Notes: a model not told the origin generated them from the sequence alone. A stretch of DNA of 45,873 bases from Chara braunii (GCA_003427395.1 BFEA01000171.1:299065-344937); one strand, 5' to 3'; shown: positions 1 to 11,202, numbered from the stretch's first letter. Numbers and translations are program-made.

Positions 1-970
1 GGAGGAGGAGGAGGAGGAGGAGGAGGGGGAAGAGGAGGAGGAGGAGGAGGAGGAGGAGGCGGAGGAGTAGGACGACAACGGCGAAGAATAAGAAGGCGAG
101 GAGGAGGAGGAGGAGGAGGACAATTAATCAGTCAATCAACGTTCAATCTATCAGTAATCAAGATCAATAAGAAGGCGAAGAATAAGAAGGTGAGTAGGAC
201 AATCAATCAGTCAATCAACGTTCAATCCGAATCCAATCAAATTCGGATTGAACGATGATTGATTGATTGATTGACTGATTGCGACCAACAATAAGAAGGT
301 GAGGAGGAGGAGGAGGAGGAGGAGGAGGAGGAGGAGGACGGCGGCGATGGACGACGACTACGAGGAGGAGGTGGAGGTCTACAAGGAGAAAGAAGATGAT
401 GAGGAGGAGGAGGAGGACGATGACGACGACAAGAATAAGAAGACGAGAAGGAGGAGGAAGAAGAAGAAGAGGAGGACGACGGCGACGAAGAAGAAGAGGA
501 GGAGGAGGAGGAGGATGGCAACGATGGACGACGGCTACGAGGAGGAGGTGGAGGTCTAGGAGGAGGAGGAGGAGGAGGAGGAGGAGGAGGAGGAGGAGGA
601 GTACAGAGAAGAGGAGGAGGAGGAGGAGGAGGAGGAGGAAGAAGAAGAGGAGGACAAGGACGACGAGGAGGAGGAGGACGGCGACGAAGAAGAAGAAGAG
701 GAGGAGGAGGAGGAGGAGGAGGAGGACGAGGAGGAGGAGGAGGACGACGACGGGTGCGATGGACGACGCCGACGAGGAGGAGGTGGAGGACTAGGAGGAG
801 GAAGAAGATGAGGAGAAGGAGGAGGAAACGGACGGAAAGGAGGAGGAGGTGGACGGAAAGGAGGAGGAGGAGGAGGAGAAAGAGATGTAGGGAAAGGAGG
901 AAGAGGAGGATGAGGAAGAGGAGGGAAAGGAGGAGGAGGAGGAGAGAGATGAGAGGGACATGGAGGAGGA
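1..970. repeat. GGA-rich purine microsatellite tract
   Basis: Two blocks (about 1-118 and 290-970) are almost pure purine on the plus strand, mostly GGA/GAGG with GAA and GACGAC interruptions. Long open frames exist on both strands (poly-Arg, poly-Glu, poly-Ser/Pro), but they simply read the triplet repeat and are not genes. Between the blocks, a module containing AATAAGAAGG and CAATCAATCAGTCAATCAACG is duplicated (about 121-160 and 180-232). Such tracts can form triplexes or G-rich folds; that is known chemistry, not shown here. Confidence 0.9.
200..273. other. Large near-perfect inverted repeat (hairpin)
   Basis: The left arm at 200-232 and the right arm at 241-273 are reverse complements over 33 bp with two mismatches, separated by an 8-base loop (233-240). 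A related copy of the left arm alone lies at about 121-148. It sits between two GGA blocks. No terminal duplication was seen, so it may be a foldback MITE remnant or a palindrome generated by replication slippage. Confidence 0.8.
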
Positions 971-1130
971 GGAGGGTACGCACCTGCACGAGGGTTGGAG
1001 GAGACGTCGGGTCGTGGCCATCGATGGCGACGCGGCAACGTCCAACTCCGACGACGTGCCCAAGTCGCGCGTCGTCCAGTCGCAGTACACAGCCAAATTC
1101 GAATTCGAATTTGACCCGATCTGGGCCGTT

Positions 1131-1382
1131 GATGTCTTAGATTTGACGGCCCAGAGCAAGCTATTTTCGTTTTCGATTTCGGAGGCCCTACCGGCCTCAC
1201 GAAAATGGCGCGTCCCGCCCAGGGGTATATCATACCCGAAGTCCCACCCCCACAGGCCCAAAAGCCTTTAACCCCCCCTACACGGATTTTTCCACCAGCC
1301 CGGAAAGGTGGCCCAGCTCGGACAACCGGGGGAGTTGTCCTATCGGACAACCCGGACCCAAAAAGGGTCCCGGACGTCCGGG
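1131..1382. other. Array of short GC-rich inverted repeats
   Basis: Successive perfect inverted repeats are visible: CTGGGCCGT/ACGGCCCAG (1131-1154), GAGGCC/GGCCTC (1182-1198), GGACAAC/GTTGTCC (1320-1340), GTTGTCC/GGACAAC (1334-1351), GGACCC/GGGTCC (1354-1370) and the palindrome CCCGGACGTCCGGG (1369-1382). The array ends just before an AT-rich stretch (CCCCTATATCAGTATGAG). A comparable array occurs at 40749-41010. Function is unknown; a transposon end or promoter region is possible. Confidence 0.6.
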
Positions 1383-1399
1383 CTGGTAACCTCGGGTAT

Positions 1400-3060
1400 T
1401 CCCCTATATCAGTATGAGCACAGTTGGGTTTACTACTCTGGCACTTCAACCATCAGTTGCTTCTTTTGCATTGACTTTGCCTGATGACTATGCTTTTTAA
1501 TGATCTTGTCACAGTTCTCAAAATAAGTAAATTGGCAAAATTGACGCATAGATGACATATCAAAATTTTATGATTATTATTTGCATGATTCTCTGCTGTT
1601 CCGAATCAAAATAAAAGATTCCTAAGACCGGGGATCGGGACAGACCGCAATTCAAGGGTCTCGCTCGAAGCTGGACGTACACAACAGGAAGGGATTTGCT
1701 TTATTTAATTATATTTTATTTATTGCAAACCGCATCTAAAATCCTGCGTGACAACCTGTTGGTTTTCTGGTTGTCCGAAGTGGCCCGACTGAAAAAAGTG
1801 CGACAGCGTGCACGTACGATGCCCCCCCCACTGTGCGCGATCCCCTGCCCCCGCGCGCACGACTTTCGTTCCCGCTTGAATACTCGCACACAACTATGTT
1901 CCCTTAACTCTCACCTTCCTTGTGCAACCTTCTTCCGAGCGCTCCTTCGCTGGTGCGCCTCAATGTGGCCGCTCGCCCAAGTTTCCTCCCGAGTTTTTCC
2001 TCAGGCACCTGCACGGGCGTCGGTCTGCTCCGAGCTCCGTAGTACGCACCGTGAGTACGCATGTCGGATGTGTTCTCCCAAGCTCCACTCGTGCGCCTAT
2101 GCGTGCGCTAGTGGAAACTGTCCCGATCCTGGGCCCGGTTCGGCTTTTATACTTTGTCGGGCCCCCTTCGAAGTGTGCCTCAACCCTTGCAACCTGTGAG
2201 GTTGCCGACAAGTTGCAACACCTCGATACCATGGCTCCCTCGAGCCTACGCCTGGTCCGATTAGAGCCCCCAAAAGGTTTCCTACGAAGAGGGTCTTTTT
2301 GTCAGGTACCAGACCTTTTGCAGCGCCCTGGTACCAAAGCTCACGCCAACCCTAAGCCCGAGCCTGCCCAGGCTCTCGTGGTCCCCACACCAAAGAGTAC
2401 CAAGGCCTTGCCAAATTTCTTAGGGCCCAACCCCGAAATTAATAAGCTCACGGCCCGAGGGCTCTTCTCCTAGCCATTAGGCCCCACAACTTCCATTTCA
2501 ACTTTGCTCAGAACCCGAATGTCAAGGCCCCGAGTGCGGCCGAGAAATGTTATCCCTTTGCACTGATCCTTTGATAGACCACCGGTGTCGACTGCCACTT
2601 AGTTCGCTTGAGGGCTCATCGCAAGCGCCCAACGCTCCTTTTTGTCTGGCTCATCGCCTGACACTCAATGTAAGTCCATCCTCCTTGTTCTTGTCCGTCA
2701 CCCGGAGCCTCCGGCGTTTCCTTTGCAGTAATAGCTCTGTTATATCTTGTCAATGATATACTTTTATAGTACCCATAAAGGAATGTTCACCTCGACCTTG
2801 ACATCCGCGGCGTGGATCCGATATCATATCCTTTCGATGTCGATTGCGATCCCGATAGGTAAATTGACTGAATCCAGTTCGTCTCAAGCGTTATCATTAA
2901 GGAAGAAAAGGCCGAAGTAAGGATGGAACCGCCCGACGTCGGGATTTAAGGACGTCTTTCATCTTCTCATGAGGCTCCTTTTCTTATTTCTCCTCGACTA
3001 CTTCTTCATGCATAACTAAGTCATCATGTTCAAGTAAGTCGTCATGTTCAAAACATACGC
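1400..3060. other. Noncoding stretch, no supported gene
   Basis: Nothing recognisable was found. An open frame at 1922-2473 is Pro/Ser/Arg-rich, overlaps another frame over most of its length, and shows no motif. A short tandem pair (AAGTCATCATGTTC / AAGTCGTCATGTTC) lies near 3016-3050. Confidence 0.5.
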
Positions 3061-3077
3061 CAAATCAATTTCTGATT

Positions 3078-3713
3078 TCACAATGTGAAATTTTTATTTA
3101 ACTTCTTATACCTTTCTTGCTTGTTGCTCTTGTTCTCTTTTCTGCCTCTGATATTGTTTTCTTTTCCAGTTTTGCACCCAACCCAGCTTGCAATTATTTG
3201 ATGGTGTCGTCCATTATCTCTTCCGCAACTTCCAGTTGTTTGACGATCCTTCCTTCTCTCACTTAGTTCTCCCTTTCCTTTTTCTTTGGCCACTTCACCG
3301 AATATCTTCGTCAACTGCTCAACAAAAAATTGACCGGAGAAAATTTGATTGAAGGCCACACGTCCCCGGTCAATTATTTGTTGCACCCTCCCGCTGGTTT
3401 CCAGCATTTGAACGACAGTTTCAACCCTTGAAAATTCGTCTTCTACAACATGCAGATCGAACTGGCTAGGAACATATCATTGAGCGTCTGACCCAACATC
3501 GTGCAATTCAATGATCAGTTGATGAAGACGACCCAACATTTGTTTTCGTCTTTCTTCCACTTGGCCACGGGTTCGCAGTACCCTACCTTCTTCATCAGCG
3601 AAGAAGGTGATAGAGATAGGAAAGAAGAAGAAAGAGATGAATCTTGTCAGGATGGACGCACACAAACAGTTCCAGAGGTAAGTCATTTTTCCCAACAAGT
3701 GTCTGCCACACAA
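3078..3713 (-). pseudogene. Broken helical ORF, possible gag remnant of an older element
   Basis: Two minus-strand open frames (3713-3477 and 3407-3078) are in the same reading frame, separated by a stop just after the residues GSDAQ. The joined region is rich in Glu, Arg, Gln and hydrophobics (for example VEERRKQMLGRLHQLIIEL and QQIIDRGRVAFNQIF), which suggests helices or a coiled coil, and it ends in a Lys/Asn-rich tail. I do not recognise a family. Its orientation and position (immediately left of the gypsy insertion, whose right flank carries a minus-strand primer site) fit the gag of an older minus-strand LTR element split by the insertion. That is an inference; a decayed host exon is equally possible. 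Confidence 0.3.
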
Positions 3714-4369
3714 TAAACTTTAAACGACAATTATTGATTCCATGGTCAAAATTTAGTCAGATTTCAATCTTCATGGCAAGAAAATGAAATGAAATAAATA
3801 AATTTCAACAAGAAACAAATTTCTGAAACGGTTTTCACCTTCTTGCAGTCACAGATGCGGGCCCAGAGTTCGATCCCCAGACCTTACCCTACCCGACCCG
3901 TGTACAGTATCCTGTCGACCTTGGGAGTGTTTGAACCCGTGACCTGTGTTTTGGCAGTTGTTGTTGTTTGTCGTAGGTCTATGTAGTTGTAGGGGTTCGA
4001 TCTGTAGGTTTGTCGAGTAGGGGTCAAGCCCTGTACAGGTCGTAGCTGTAGATGTTTTGAAAGGTCAAGGTCGTAGCTGCTACAGTCCTGGAAGGTCAAG
4101 GTCGTAACTGCTACAGTACTCGAAAGGCCAAGTCCACAAACTTCCGGAAGTGGCCTTTCGAAGTTGCCTCACGTTTAGTCAGAGGCAAGTGGGCAAGTGG
4201 GGAGCCCAACTGTATTACGTCGGTAGTGCGATTGCATTGAGTTGGCAGTGCAAGCCCATGCAGTCAGCAGTACCGGTCCACTCAGTCCCAGTCCAATCAA
4301 GCAAGTACCATGAGGGGTTGTGTGCACCATGAGCCTGGTGGAAAGGGGCAGACCAACGAGTTGCAAAAG

Positions 4370-4376
4370 TATAAAT
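4370..4376 (+). promoter_or_regulatory. LTR TATA box
   Basis: TATAAAT occurs in a conserved setting (AAGTATAAATCAA, then GGCAGC and GCCATTCATT). The same box is kept in the 3' LTR at 13946-13952 and in the second element at 30332-30338. Conservation in three diverged LTR copies supports it as the element's core promoter. Confidence 0.7.
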
Positions 4377-4800
4377 CAAAAGGCAGCGCCCAGCCATTCA
4401 TTTGCTGCGTAACCACGCGGAAGCGCTGCCACAACAGCTTGTGCGAGGTGGTCTACAAAGTGCCCGAAGTCAAAGTGGGCTGGGGGAAGATAGCATAGCC
4501 ATAGAGTAGTGGTGAGCGACCATAGCCTCCATAGGTCAGAGAGAGTTGTTAGCGTCTATGTGTGCGTAACATAGAGTGAGTGTGCGTGGGATATTCAGGG
4601 TGATCCAAAGTTGGGAGTGCGTGCGAACAGATGTGTTGGACACAGTGATGGGAGTTGGGAGGTACAGGCGCCGACAGGCCATAGCCTGATGAAGCGAGTT
4701 TGCAGCTGAACTGTGTTTGTGGTTTCCATATCTCTGAGTTTTGAGTGGGCTCTTAGCGTAAGTCTGAATCGCCGTCTGTTTGTATGTATGCGAAGTGGAA

Positions 4801-4806
4801 AATAAA
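4801..4806 (+). terminator. LTR polyadenylation signal
   Basis: AATAAA lies 16 bases before the LTR end and is conserved at 14381-14386 in the 3' LTR. The position is typical for an LTR poly(A) signal. Confidence 0.55.
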
Positions 4807-4822
4807 ACGAGTCTGATTTCAT

Positions 4823-4840
4823 TGGTATCGGAGTTGGTTC
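4823..4840 (+). other. Primer-binding site (initiator tRNA-Met type)
   Basis: TGGTATCGGAG begins one or two bases after the 5' LTR. It matches the common plant Ty3/gypsy primer site complementary to the 3' end of initiator tRNA-Met, with one difference (A to G) in the first 11 bases. Confidence 0.75.
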
Positions 4841-4968
4841 CCGTTACTTCGCGCGCCATCGTTGTCTGGTGCTACACCTGTAGCCGCACCATCGAAGGAG
4901 GAAGGTTCGCCATAGCTGCGCCGTCGAAGAAAGGTGCCGCGAACCTGCAAGGAAGACAACGACGAAGA

Positions 4969-4983
<15 letters not shown>

Positions 4984-5049
<66 letters not shown>
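4984..5049. repeat. GA dinucleotide microsatellite in the leader
   Basis: An uninterrupted GA run lies in the untranslated leader of the gypsy element. The Arg/Glu or Leu/Ser frames through it are repeat translations, not genes. Confidence 0.95.
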
Positions 5050-5050
<1 letters not shown>

Positions 5051-5425
5051 GAGCGATAGAAGATTGTTGTCTGGTCCAAGAAGAAGAACGCGGCCATAGC
5101 TGCGAAGCTCGGACACGGAAGAGAGTGAAAGAGAAGGTGAAGCAAAGGACGGAGGAGAGACGAGTAAGGAAGAAGAAGTCATAGTTGAGGAAGGAGGAAG
5201 GAGGGACGATGAAGAAGAAGGAAGACATAGCCAGAACAGACAAAAGTGGCACATAACAGGGGGTAACACGATGTATAGAGTCTGACACCTGCCCAATGCT
5301 GGAAGGTGAAAAGGAGAAGTGATATAAGCTTCAAATGGAAGCCCCAGTAAACAGCGGCAGTAACTCTAGGTGAAGAGAGAAAGGTGAGGGAAGGTGAGAG
5401 AGAAGGTGTTGGCGGCCATAGCCGA

Positions 5426-5576
5426 GTTGACCGTTGACCGGGAGTTGACCGAGGGTTGACCGAGCGTTGACTGAGGGTTAACCGGACGTTGACCAAAGGG
5501 TTGACCGGAGCGTTGACCAAGGTTTGACCGCGCTGACCAAGGCGTTGATCGGAACTGCTGACCACGGAATTGACCA
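5426..5576 (+). repeat. GTTGACC tandem array in the gypsy leader
   Basis: About 14 degenerate units of roughly 10 bp, at least nine with exact TTGACC (others TTGACT, TTAACC, CTGACC, TTGATC). An equivalent array is found at the matching place in the second element (30601-30749). TTGAC is the core of plant W-boxes bound by WRKY factors, so an enhancer role is conceivable but untested. Unique leader sequence (5583-6060) follows in both elements. Confidence 0.85.
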
Positions 5577-5582
5577 AGCTGG

Positions 5583-6276
5583 AGTTGGTATAATCTCACC
5601 AAGCCCTTAGCCTATTCCCTCGCCCTATGGATGTGCACTCACCCCATGGTACTTGTTGAGTCTGTCTGTCTCATCTTTCTGCATTGAGTCTCTTTTGTCC
5701 AGTTGATAGGAACTCCTTGTATGAAGGATAGAGCCTTGTTGACCAAACCCACACGGGCTGAGTAGGGCTAAAGGCCGTGTCTGACGACTCGACTGTCCCG
5801 GAGGACACAAAACCTCCCAAGGACCGGTACAGACCGGCGGGCTGCTCGGTGTGGCATGATAGGCCCAAAATCCGAGTTGTGGGCTGCACAACGGGCTGTC
5901 TAAGTCTTGAGCGGACTTGCTGATCAAATCGTCCTGTCTGTGACGTTAAATAATTCCTGAGGAGTTACGGGGGATCTCCTTAAATGCCTCATGATCAACA
6001 TTAAGGTCCTGTAATGACAACCTTAGTTCTAGGTCTAGGCTAGAGACCATAGCTGATAGGATCTTATCAAGATTATGTGGTCTTCAAAGAATCAGTCAGT
6101 ATAAGTTTAGTGGGTAGGTCCAAGTGGTGAGGAGTGGGACAGTCCCTGTCGTGCACCTAACACCATGGACGATTACCCTATGTACGGCTTGCTCGTGGGG
6201 TTCTCCCTGTGGGGGACCCTCTGCCGTTTCCCTTTTCCCCCTGGGGTTCTGGAACACCTTTACGTGTAGATTAGAC
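5583..6276 (+). other. Gypsy untranslated leader, conserved part
   Basis: The part up to about 6060 aligns closely with 30752-31200 in the second element, including the stretches CCCACACGGG, GGCCGTGTCTGACGACT, AAGGACCGGTAC and GACCGGCGGGCTGCTC. Such conservation in noncoding leader between diverged copies suggests RNA function (packaging or dimerisation) or simply common descent. No ORF with coding character was seen before the gag start at 6277. Confidence 0.65.
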
Positions 6277-8319
6277 ATGAGGGGTAGTACTAGCACCAAG
6301 CCCTACACCAAGGAGCAGGAGGAGGAAACTGCGAGGATCTTGGCCGAGCAGAAGGCCAAGAAAGAGAAGGAGGTTGCAAAGCAGGCCAAAAAGTTAGCCT
6401 TGTTGTAAGAGCTGGCCGAAAAAAGAAAGAAGTTGGAAGAGGAATTGGAAAGGATGAAAAAAGAGGAAGAAAAGTTAAAAGCAGCAGCAGAAGAAGAAGA
6501 AGAAGAAGAAGAAGAAGAAGAAGAAGAAGAAAAGAAGGTGGAAGAAAAAGAACCCCTGATCAGAAGAAGCATCAGGAACAGAGGAGAGTCGAGTGGCACG
6601 AAGGCGGGGTACTCGTGGTTGGAGAAGGTCTCTGAATGGGTTGCTAACTTGTCCCTGGGAGAAAAGGAGGCGGCGATGTTATATGTTCCCAGGGAAGAAC
6701 AGGAGGCAGTCGTGAAGGAATTGGAAGCTGAGGAAGACCCTCTCCGACAACAGACGATCGAGGAGGAGAAGAAGTTGGAATGGAAATTGCGTCTGACCAG
6801 GGAAAGAAAGAAAAAGATGGAGGCGGCAAGTAAGGCGGCGAAAGAATGGGAGGAGGTGAAACAGCAGAGAGAGCAGATGGAGGCACAGACGGATTGGCAA
6901 GGGAAAATGGAAGTGATGGCGAAAAACATAGAACGCCTGACCCAGGTTCAGGAGGAGCAATATCAATTTGGGAGGAGTCAGGATATAGCCCTGCGATCCA
7001 TACGATTGGGGTTTCGAGAATTTGCACGCGAGATAATCATGCACGTGGGCTCAGAAGTGCAGACGAGATTAGAGAACACAAAGCAATTTTGTATCGCTGC
7101 CATAGAGGGCGCCAAGTTGGTTGCACCAAAAGAGGAGGAAACTCGTCCGCGTAGGGAGCTCGTTAAGGTGAAGTTTCCCGATTCCTACAGTGGGAAGAAG
7201 GAGGAGAACTTCGATAATTGGGAAGCCAACGTGAACTCCTACGTGCATTTGCAAAAGATATCGCCTGACAAACATGTCCTGATAGCTTTCCATGCCCTTA
7301 AAGACGAAGCAGCAAACCTCACCAGGTCGTTGTGTCGTGCTGCTAATTGCAATAACGATATGGTGGTCTATTCCGCCTTCACCCCTCTCAACGAGTTCTT
7401 TAAATTGTTGGGCGAAAGGTTTGCAGATGTCACACGATGTGTTAGAGTTTCTGACAAACTGCAAACCATCCACTCACGCCAGTGGAGGAGCGTCAGGGCA
7501 CTCAAAGGTGTCATGGATGAGTTGGTCGCCGTTCCTGATCATGGGGTCACAGAAACCCAGTTAGTCAACCTGTTTTATCGTGTCATGCCCGAGCCTCTGC
7601 GCGGGCACTTCTTTGAGAAGAGTAGAGAGTTTGCCATGACCTACAATACTCTTAGTAGGGAAGTGTCATTCGAAGCACAGTCCATGCCAGTTTCCACTTT
7701 CTGGCATAAGGATCTTGACAAGGGACAGAAGTGGAAGGGCTGTACCATCTCGGGTCAGGTCAAGGGCAAGGATCACCCGATCCTTATATTAGATGAGGGT
7801 GGTATGGAAGAGGTCCCATATGATCAGACATAATGGGGCCAGGAGGAAGAGGACGGTAGCGCTAGTCAGAGGAGGACTTACAGTGTTGTCGCTGCTGGAC
7901 GGAGGCCGCAAGGAAGAGGGAGAGACCAGGGCCAAGGGGGCCGGACCTCAGGTGGTCATGGACAGGGCGATCAGGGGGTTGGTGGTAGAGGAGGCCGCCA
8001 AGCGGAAGGTAGGGGTCAAGGTTCCCCCCAAAACTGCTCTAGTTTTAATCGGTCACCTTATAGGAGAAGCGGCTCTAGTTTTAATCGGTCACCTTATAGG
8101 AGAAGCGGATGGCACCCTGGTCTGCCACAGGGCAGACCTTGGGAAGATTTGGGCCTAGAACAAACAGTTTGGCAGAGGAGGATCGATCAGGACCAGTGCA
8201 TCTACTGCGGTGATCCTGGCCATATCATTAACTACTGCCCTAAATACAGAGAGGCTCGATTTGCTGCACATGCAGCAAAGGCAACCGCCGGTAGGGGTCA
8301 CAACTGCCCTTACCCCTAG
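6277..8319 (+). pseudogene. gag: gag of the gypsy element (two in-frame stops)
   Basis: One reading frame runs from ATG 6277 to TAG 8317-8319 (680 codons), broken by TAA at 6406-6408 (codon 44) and TAA at 7831-7833 (codon 519). The start is chosen because the following residues (STSTKPYTKEQEEE) match the start of gag in the second element (STTPYNKAQEEK). Residues 1 to about 200 are Lys/Glu-rich, with a poly-Glu run encoded by GAA repeats, predicting a coiled coil. About 298-480 is the capsid-like gag core (VKFPDSYSG, then LTRSLCRAA and LNEFFKLLGERF). An Arg/Gly/Gln-rich segment follows, then a CCHC zinc knuckle with C641, C644, H649, C654. Gag packages element RNA into cytoplasmic particles. 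Confidence 0.85.
8036..8107 (+). repeat. 36-bp in-frame tandem duplication in gag
   Basis: Two exact 36-bp units (8036-8071, 8072-8107) encode SSFNRSPYRRSG twice, just before the zinc knuckle. Identity of the two units suggests a recent slippage event or sequence homogenisation. Confidence 0.9.
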
Positions 8320-9750
8320 ACCATGTGGAGAAGAGTGCGCGCACCACGTAGAAACTCCCAAACCACATGCGTCTATGGCAGAGGTTGCTGGCCAGTGCCT
8401 AGATAGCTGTCCAGAAACTGCTTGTGTTAGAATCTCTCTAGGAACTTCCCTCACAGGCATGACATAAGAATTGAAGGAGAGAATGCCTGCCTGGGCCAAG
8501 ATGAAGAAGGATGCGAAAGGACAACTACTCTTAGTAGATGTAGAGATTTTTAGAGGCACAGTAGGGGCCCTTATAAACAGTGGGGCCACCTGCAGCTATA
8601 TCCGTAGGAAAGCGCTGCAGAAGTTTAATCTAAATCTCAAAGTCCAAAAGTTAAAGGACCTTATAACCAGTATCCTCGCAGACAATCGCACCATGCGAGT
8701 CGAGGATTACGTAGAGGAAGTCATGGCATATTTCCGCCTAGAGAAGGACGGGAAGGTGAACAGCCTTCCCTTCGACATGGTCTTAGGAATGGACTGGGGA
8801 GAGGCAGCAGGGGCCGCACTCCACTTGAGAGAGCACGAGTGTAAGCTCCCTAGTCCATCAGGCGAAGTCAAGACGGCTCGTCTGTTTCACGTGTCAAGAG
8901 TAGACAACTCTCTGGCACACTGCTGCCTCAGTGCTCCCGCGTTCGTGCGATTGGTGAAGAAGAAGCAATTAGAAGAGCAAGTTTTTGTAGCCTATTTCAG
9001 GCCTGTCACTGAGCCTAAAGAGGAGAAACCCGTAGATCCTGCTATTCTCAAACTGTTGGAAAAGTATACATACTTAGCTAAGCCGCCTACAGGAGTAGTG
9101 TCGTGGCCCATCCAGCATTGCATTGAGATAGAGCCTGGCAGTATGACTTTTAAGGGAACTCTGTATAGGATGTCCCCGCGGAGTTACAGGAGCTTCGCAA
9201 GCAACTGGGTGGACTCCTTGAGAAAGGTTGGATTATGATCAGTTCGTCTCCATTTGGAGCACCTGTTCTTTTTGTCCCCAAGAACGAGGGAGAACTCAGA
9301 ATGTGCATAGACTATAGGGGTCTCAATGCTATTACAGTTAAGAATGCGAAACCACTGCCCTATATAGACAATCTGCTAGACCGAGTGCAGGGCTGCAAGT
9401 ATTTTTCGAAAATAGATTTGAAGTCCGGATATCATCAAATAGAGGTCCATTCTGATGATCAGTACAAGACAACATTCCGGAATAGATATGGGCACTATGA
9501 GTTTATAGTTATGCCCTTTGGACTAACCAATGCGCCAACAACTTTCCAACGCTGTATGAATTATTTGTTTAGGCCGTGGTTAGATAAATTTGTAGTCGTA
9601 TACCTAGATGACATCCTAGTGTTTAGTATGACCCTCCAGAAGCAAGCGGGCCATTTGAGGCAGGTATTGGAGAAGATGAGGGAAGCTAACTTCAAGATCA
9701 ACGCAAAGAAGTATGAGTGGGCCAAGACGCAAGTCCTGTACTTGGGCCAC

Positions 9751-9752
<2 letters not shown>
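8320..9752 (+). pseudogene. pol: pol 5' part: protease and reverse transcriptase, broken
   Basis: The pol frame is +1 relative to gag and is open upstream of the gag stop. A TAA at 8465-8467 interrupts it. The protease segment reads LINSGATCSYI, where the catalytic Asp of the retroviral-type aspartic protease is replaced by Asn (codon 8576-8578). Pol continues to about 9178, where a one-base loss shifts frame; the second frame then gives SSSPFGAPVLFV, LRMCIDYRGLNAIT, FSKIDLKSGYHQI and the polymerase motif YLDD (9601-9612). The frame is cut after YLGHV at 9752 by the retrocopy insertion and resumes at 11207. Reverse transcriptase copies element RNA into DNA. Even without the insertion the gene could not make a working polyprotein. 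Confidence 0.88.
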
Positions 9753-9789
<37 letters not shown>

Positions 9790-10063
9790 AACCCGGGTGA
9801 ATGCTAGAGGCGCTGATAAGAGTAGACGCCTCTAGCAAGCCCGGGGAGGCTCCATCTATTGGTGGGGAGCAACACCTGCTGGAAAACGGGTCCATCGTCC
9901 CTATGAATAATCAAAAATCATGTAAACATGCCACGTGACCATCATACTGTAAACAAAAGGAGCTCATGCACCGACACGTAGGCACGCTGCGTTAACCTAA
10001 TGAGCAGCGACTATTACTCTCAATCGAGGAATTGGCCGCCCATTACTCCATAAGATCATACCC

Positions 10064-10285
10064 CTACTCAACAATCCCCATCGTGTAATCAGATCTTTGA
10101 ACAACACCATGATGAGGGGAGGAGACAAACCAACTAGGGAAACTATTGCTAATACCCTCAATAGGGAAGCCATCGGTAGGGCCATAGCACCCCCTAAAGT
10201 TCATACCATAAGGATATGAACCCCCGGATGGATTAGTAAAAATCGAAGTCATATGGTTATGCCACGTGGCAACCCCAATATAAAC
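10064..10285 (-). pseudogene. Coding-like 3' end of the retrocopied transcript
   Basis: On the minus strand an open frame reads GVATWHNHMTSIFTNPSGG, continues through YPYGMNFRGCYGPTDGF and ends RSDYTMGIVE at a stop, about 310 bases before the poly(A) tail. Balanced amino-acid composition and its position before a plausible 3' untranslated region suggest the C-terminus of a host protein. I do not recognise the family. Confidence 0.4.
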
Positions 10286-10579
10286 AAGAAAATTTGTCCG
10301 AGCGGCGGCGCAGGCACATTACCCTAAACTCACATCAGGCGAGCCATGGCACCTCCAAAAGAACATTCAACACCATGAGCAGAAGAGGCAGTCAGAGCAG
10401 GCCTCCCTAACAGCAGTGGCGGGCCCAGATGAATTACACACAAAAAAATTCCATAGCGCCACTTCCCCCGACCCTTCCTTCCCCGCCACCCGCCCTCCCC
10501 CCGGATCGTCAGCGCGATTGCAATGGAGAAAGGACGCCTGGGGAGAGAAGGGAGCAGATATGGCAAAACAATCCAATAT

Positions 10580-11202
10580 CTATCCTATCCCCTCACGTAC
10601 CTTTCCCACCCCCCCATCCAGTATATTGAACAAAGCATTCAAACAACCCTCTCGCCCTCCCGTCGGTTCGTCAACACGATCGCAAAGGAGAAAGGACAGT
10701 GAGGGGGAAAAGGGGGCGGGAGAGAAAGCGAAAACCCCTATCACATTTACCCAACCCTCATTGTCGAGCTCATTGATGTTATTTTGGTTGTCACCGTTGT
10801 TGTTATCGTTGTTGTTGCAATCCAACGTGCCTGAATCCACAATTTCCACGCTTGCACAAGGGCCATGCACAGCAATCGCTGTGTTGCTGGCGCCCACAGT
10901 CAGGGCTCCGTGGTTGCTGTTGTTGTTGTTGTCGTTGTTTCCGTGCGCGCCGAAGTTCTCGACCCCATGTTTGCTCCAGCGACCTGCACGCGTTGGTCAC
11001 CGTTGTTGACGTGATCACGGCTGTTGATGCTTGCGTCAGTATTATGCTCCACTTCCATCTCCAAGAACAGATACCACTCCTCCTCCAGCGCTGCATACAC
11101 ATCCTGCTCCTCCTCGAAGATGTTGTAGCAACCCTGCTTCAGAGTCTCGTCCTGATGACCACCTATGAGACCATCCCATCGCAAAGCCGACCCCTCCTCC
11201 AA
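10580..11202 (-). pseudogene. Upstream coding-like part of the retrocopy (frameshifted)
   Basis: Minus-strand frame 11202-10900 starts MEEGSALRWDGLIGGHQDET and is rich in Glu and Thr. A second frame (10897-10580) continues as GASNTAIAVHGPCASVEIV with Asn-rich runs. The two are out of phase across a CAA repeat, which is a likely slippage site. Together they look like a decayed low-complexity host protein. No family is recognised, and some of the 3' part may be retained intron. Confidence 0.3.

Larger units (their letters stand above)
3824..4821 (+). repeat. 5' LTR of the gypsy element
   Basis: It begins TGAAACGG and ends GATTTCA, and aligns along its length with 13430-14401. Relative to the 3' copy it carries an extra ~32-bp tandem unit (GGTCAAGGTCGTAGCTGCTACAG duplicated around 4060-4120), plus scattered substitutions, so the insertion is not recent. 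It contains a TATA box (4370-4376), an AATAAA near the 3' end (4801-4806) and a 12-bp palindrome ACTTCCGGAAGT. Confidence 0.88.

Noticed and set aside
237-1449. Long ORFs on both strands (poly-Arg, poly-Glu, poly-Ser/Pro, up to 297 codons)
   Set aside because: They translate the GGA triplet tract; frames lack stops only because of repeat composition.
1696-2473. Overlapping plus-strand ORFs of 167 and 183 codons
   Set aside because: Mutually overlapping frames, Pro/Ser/Arg bias, no domain, no splice or promoter context.
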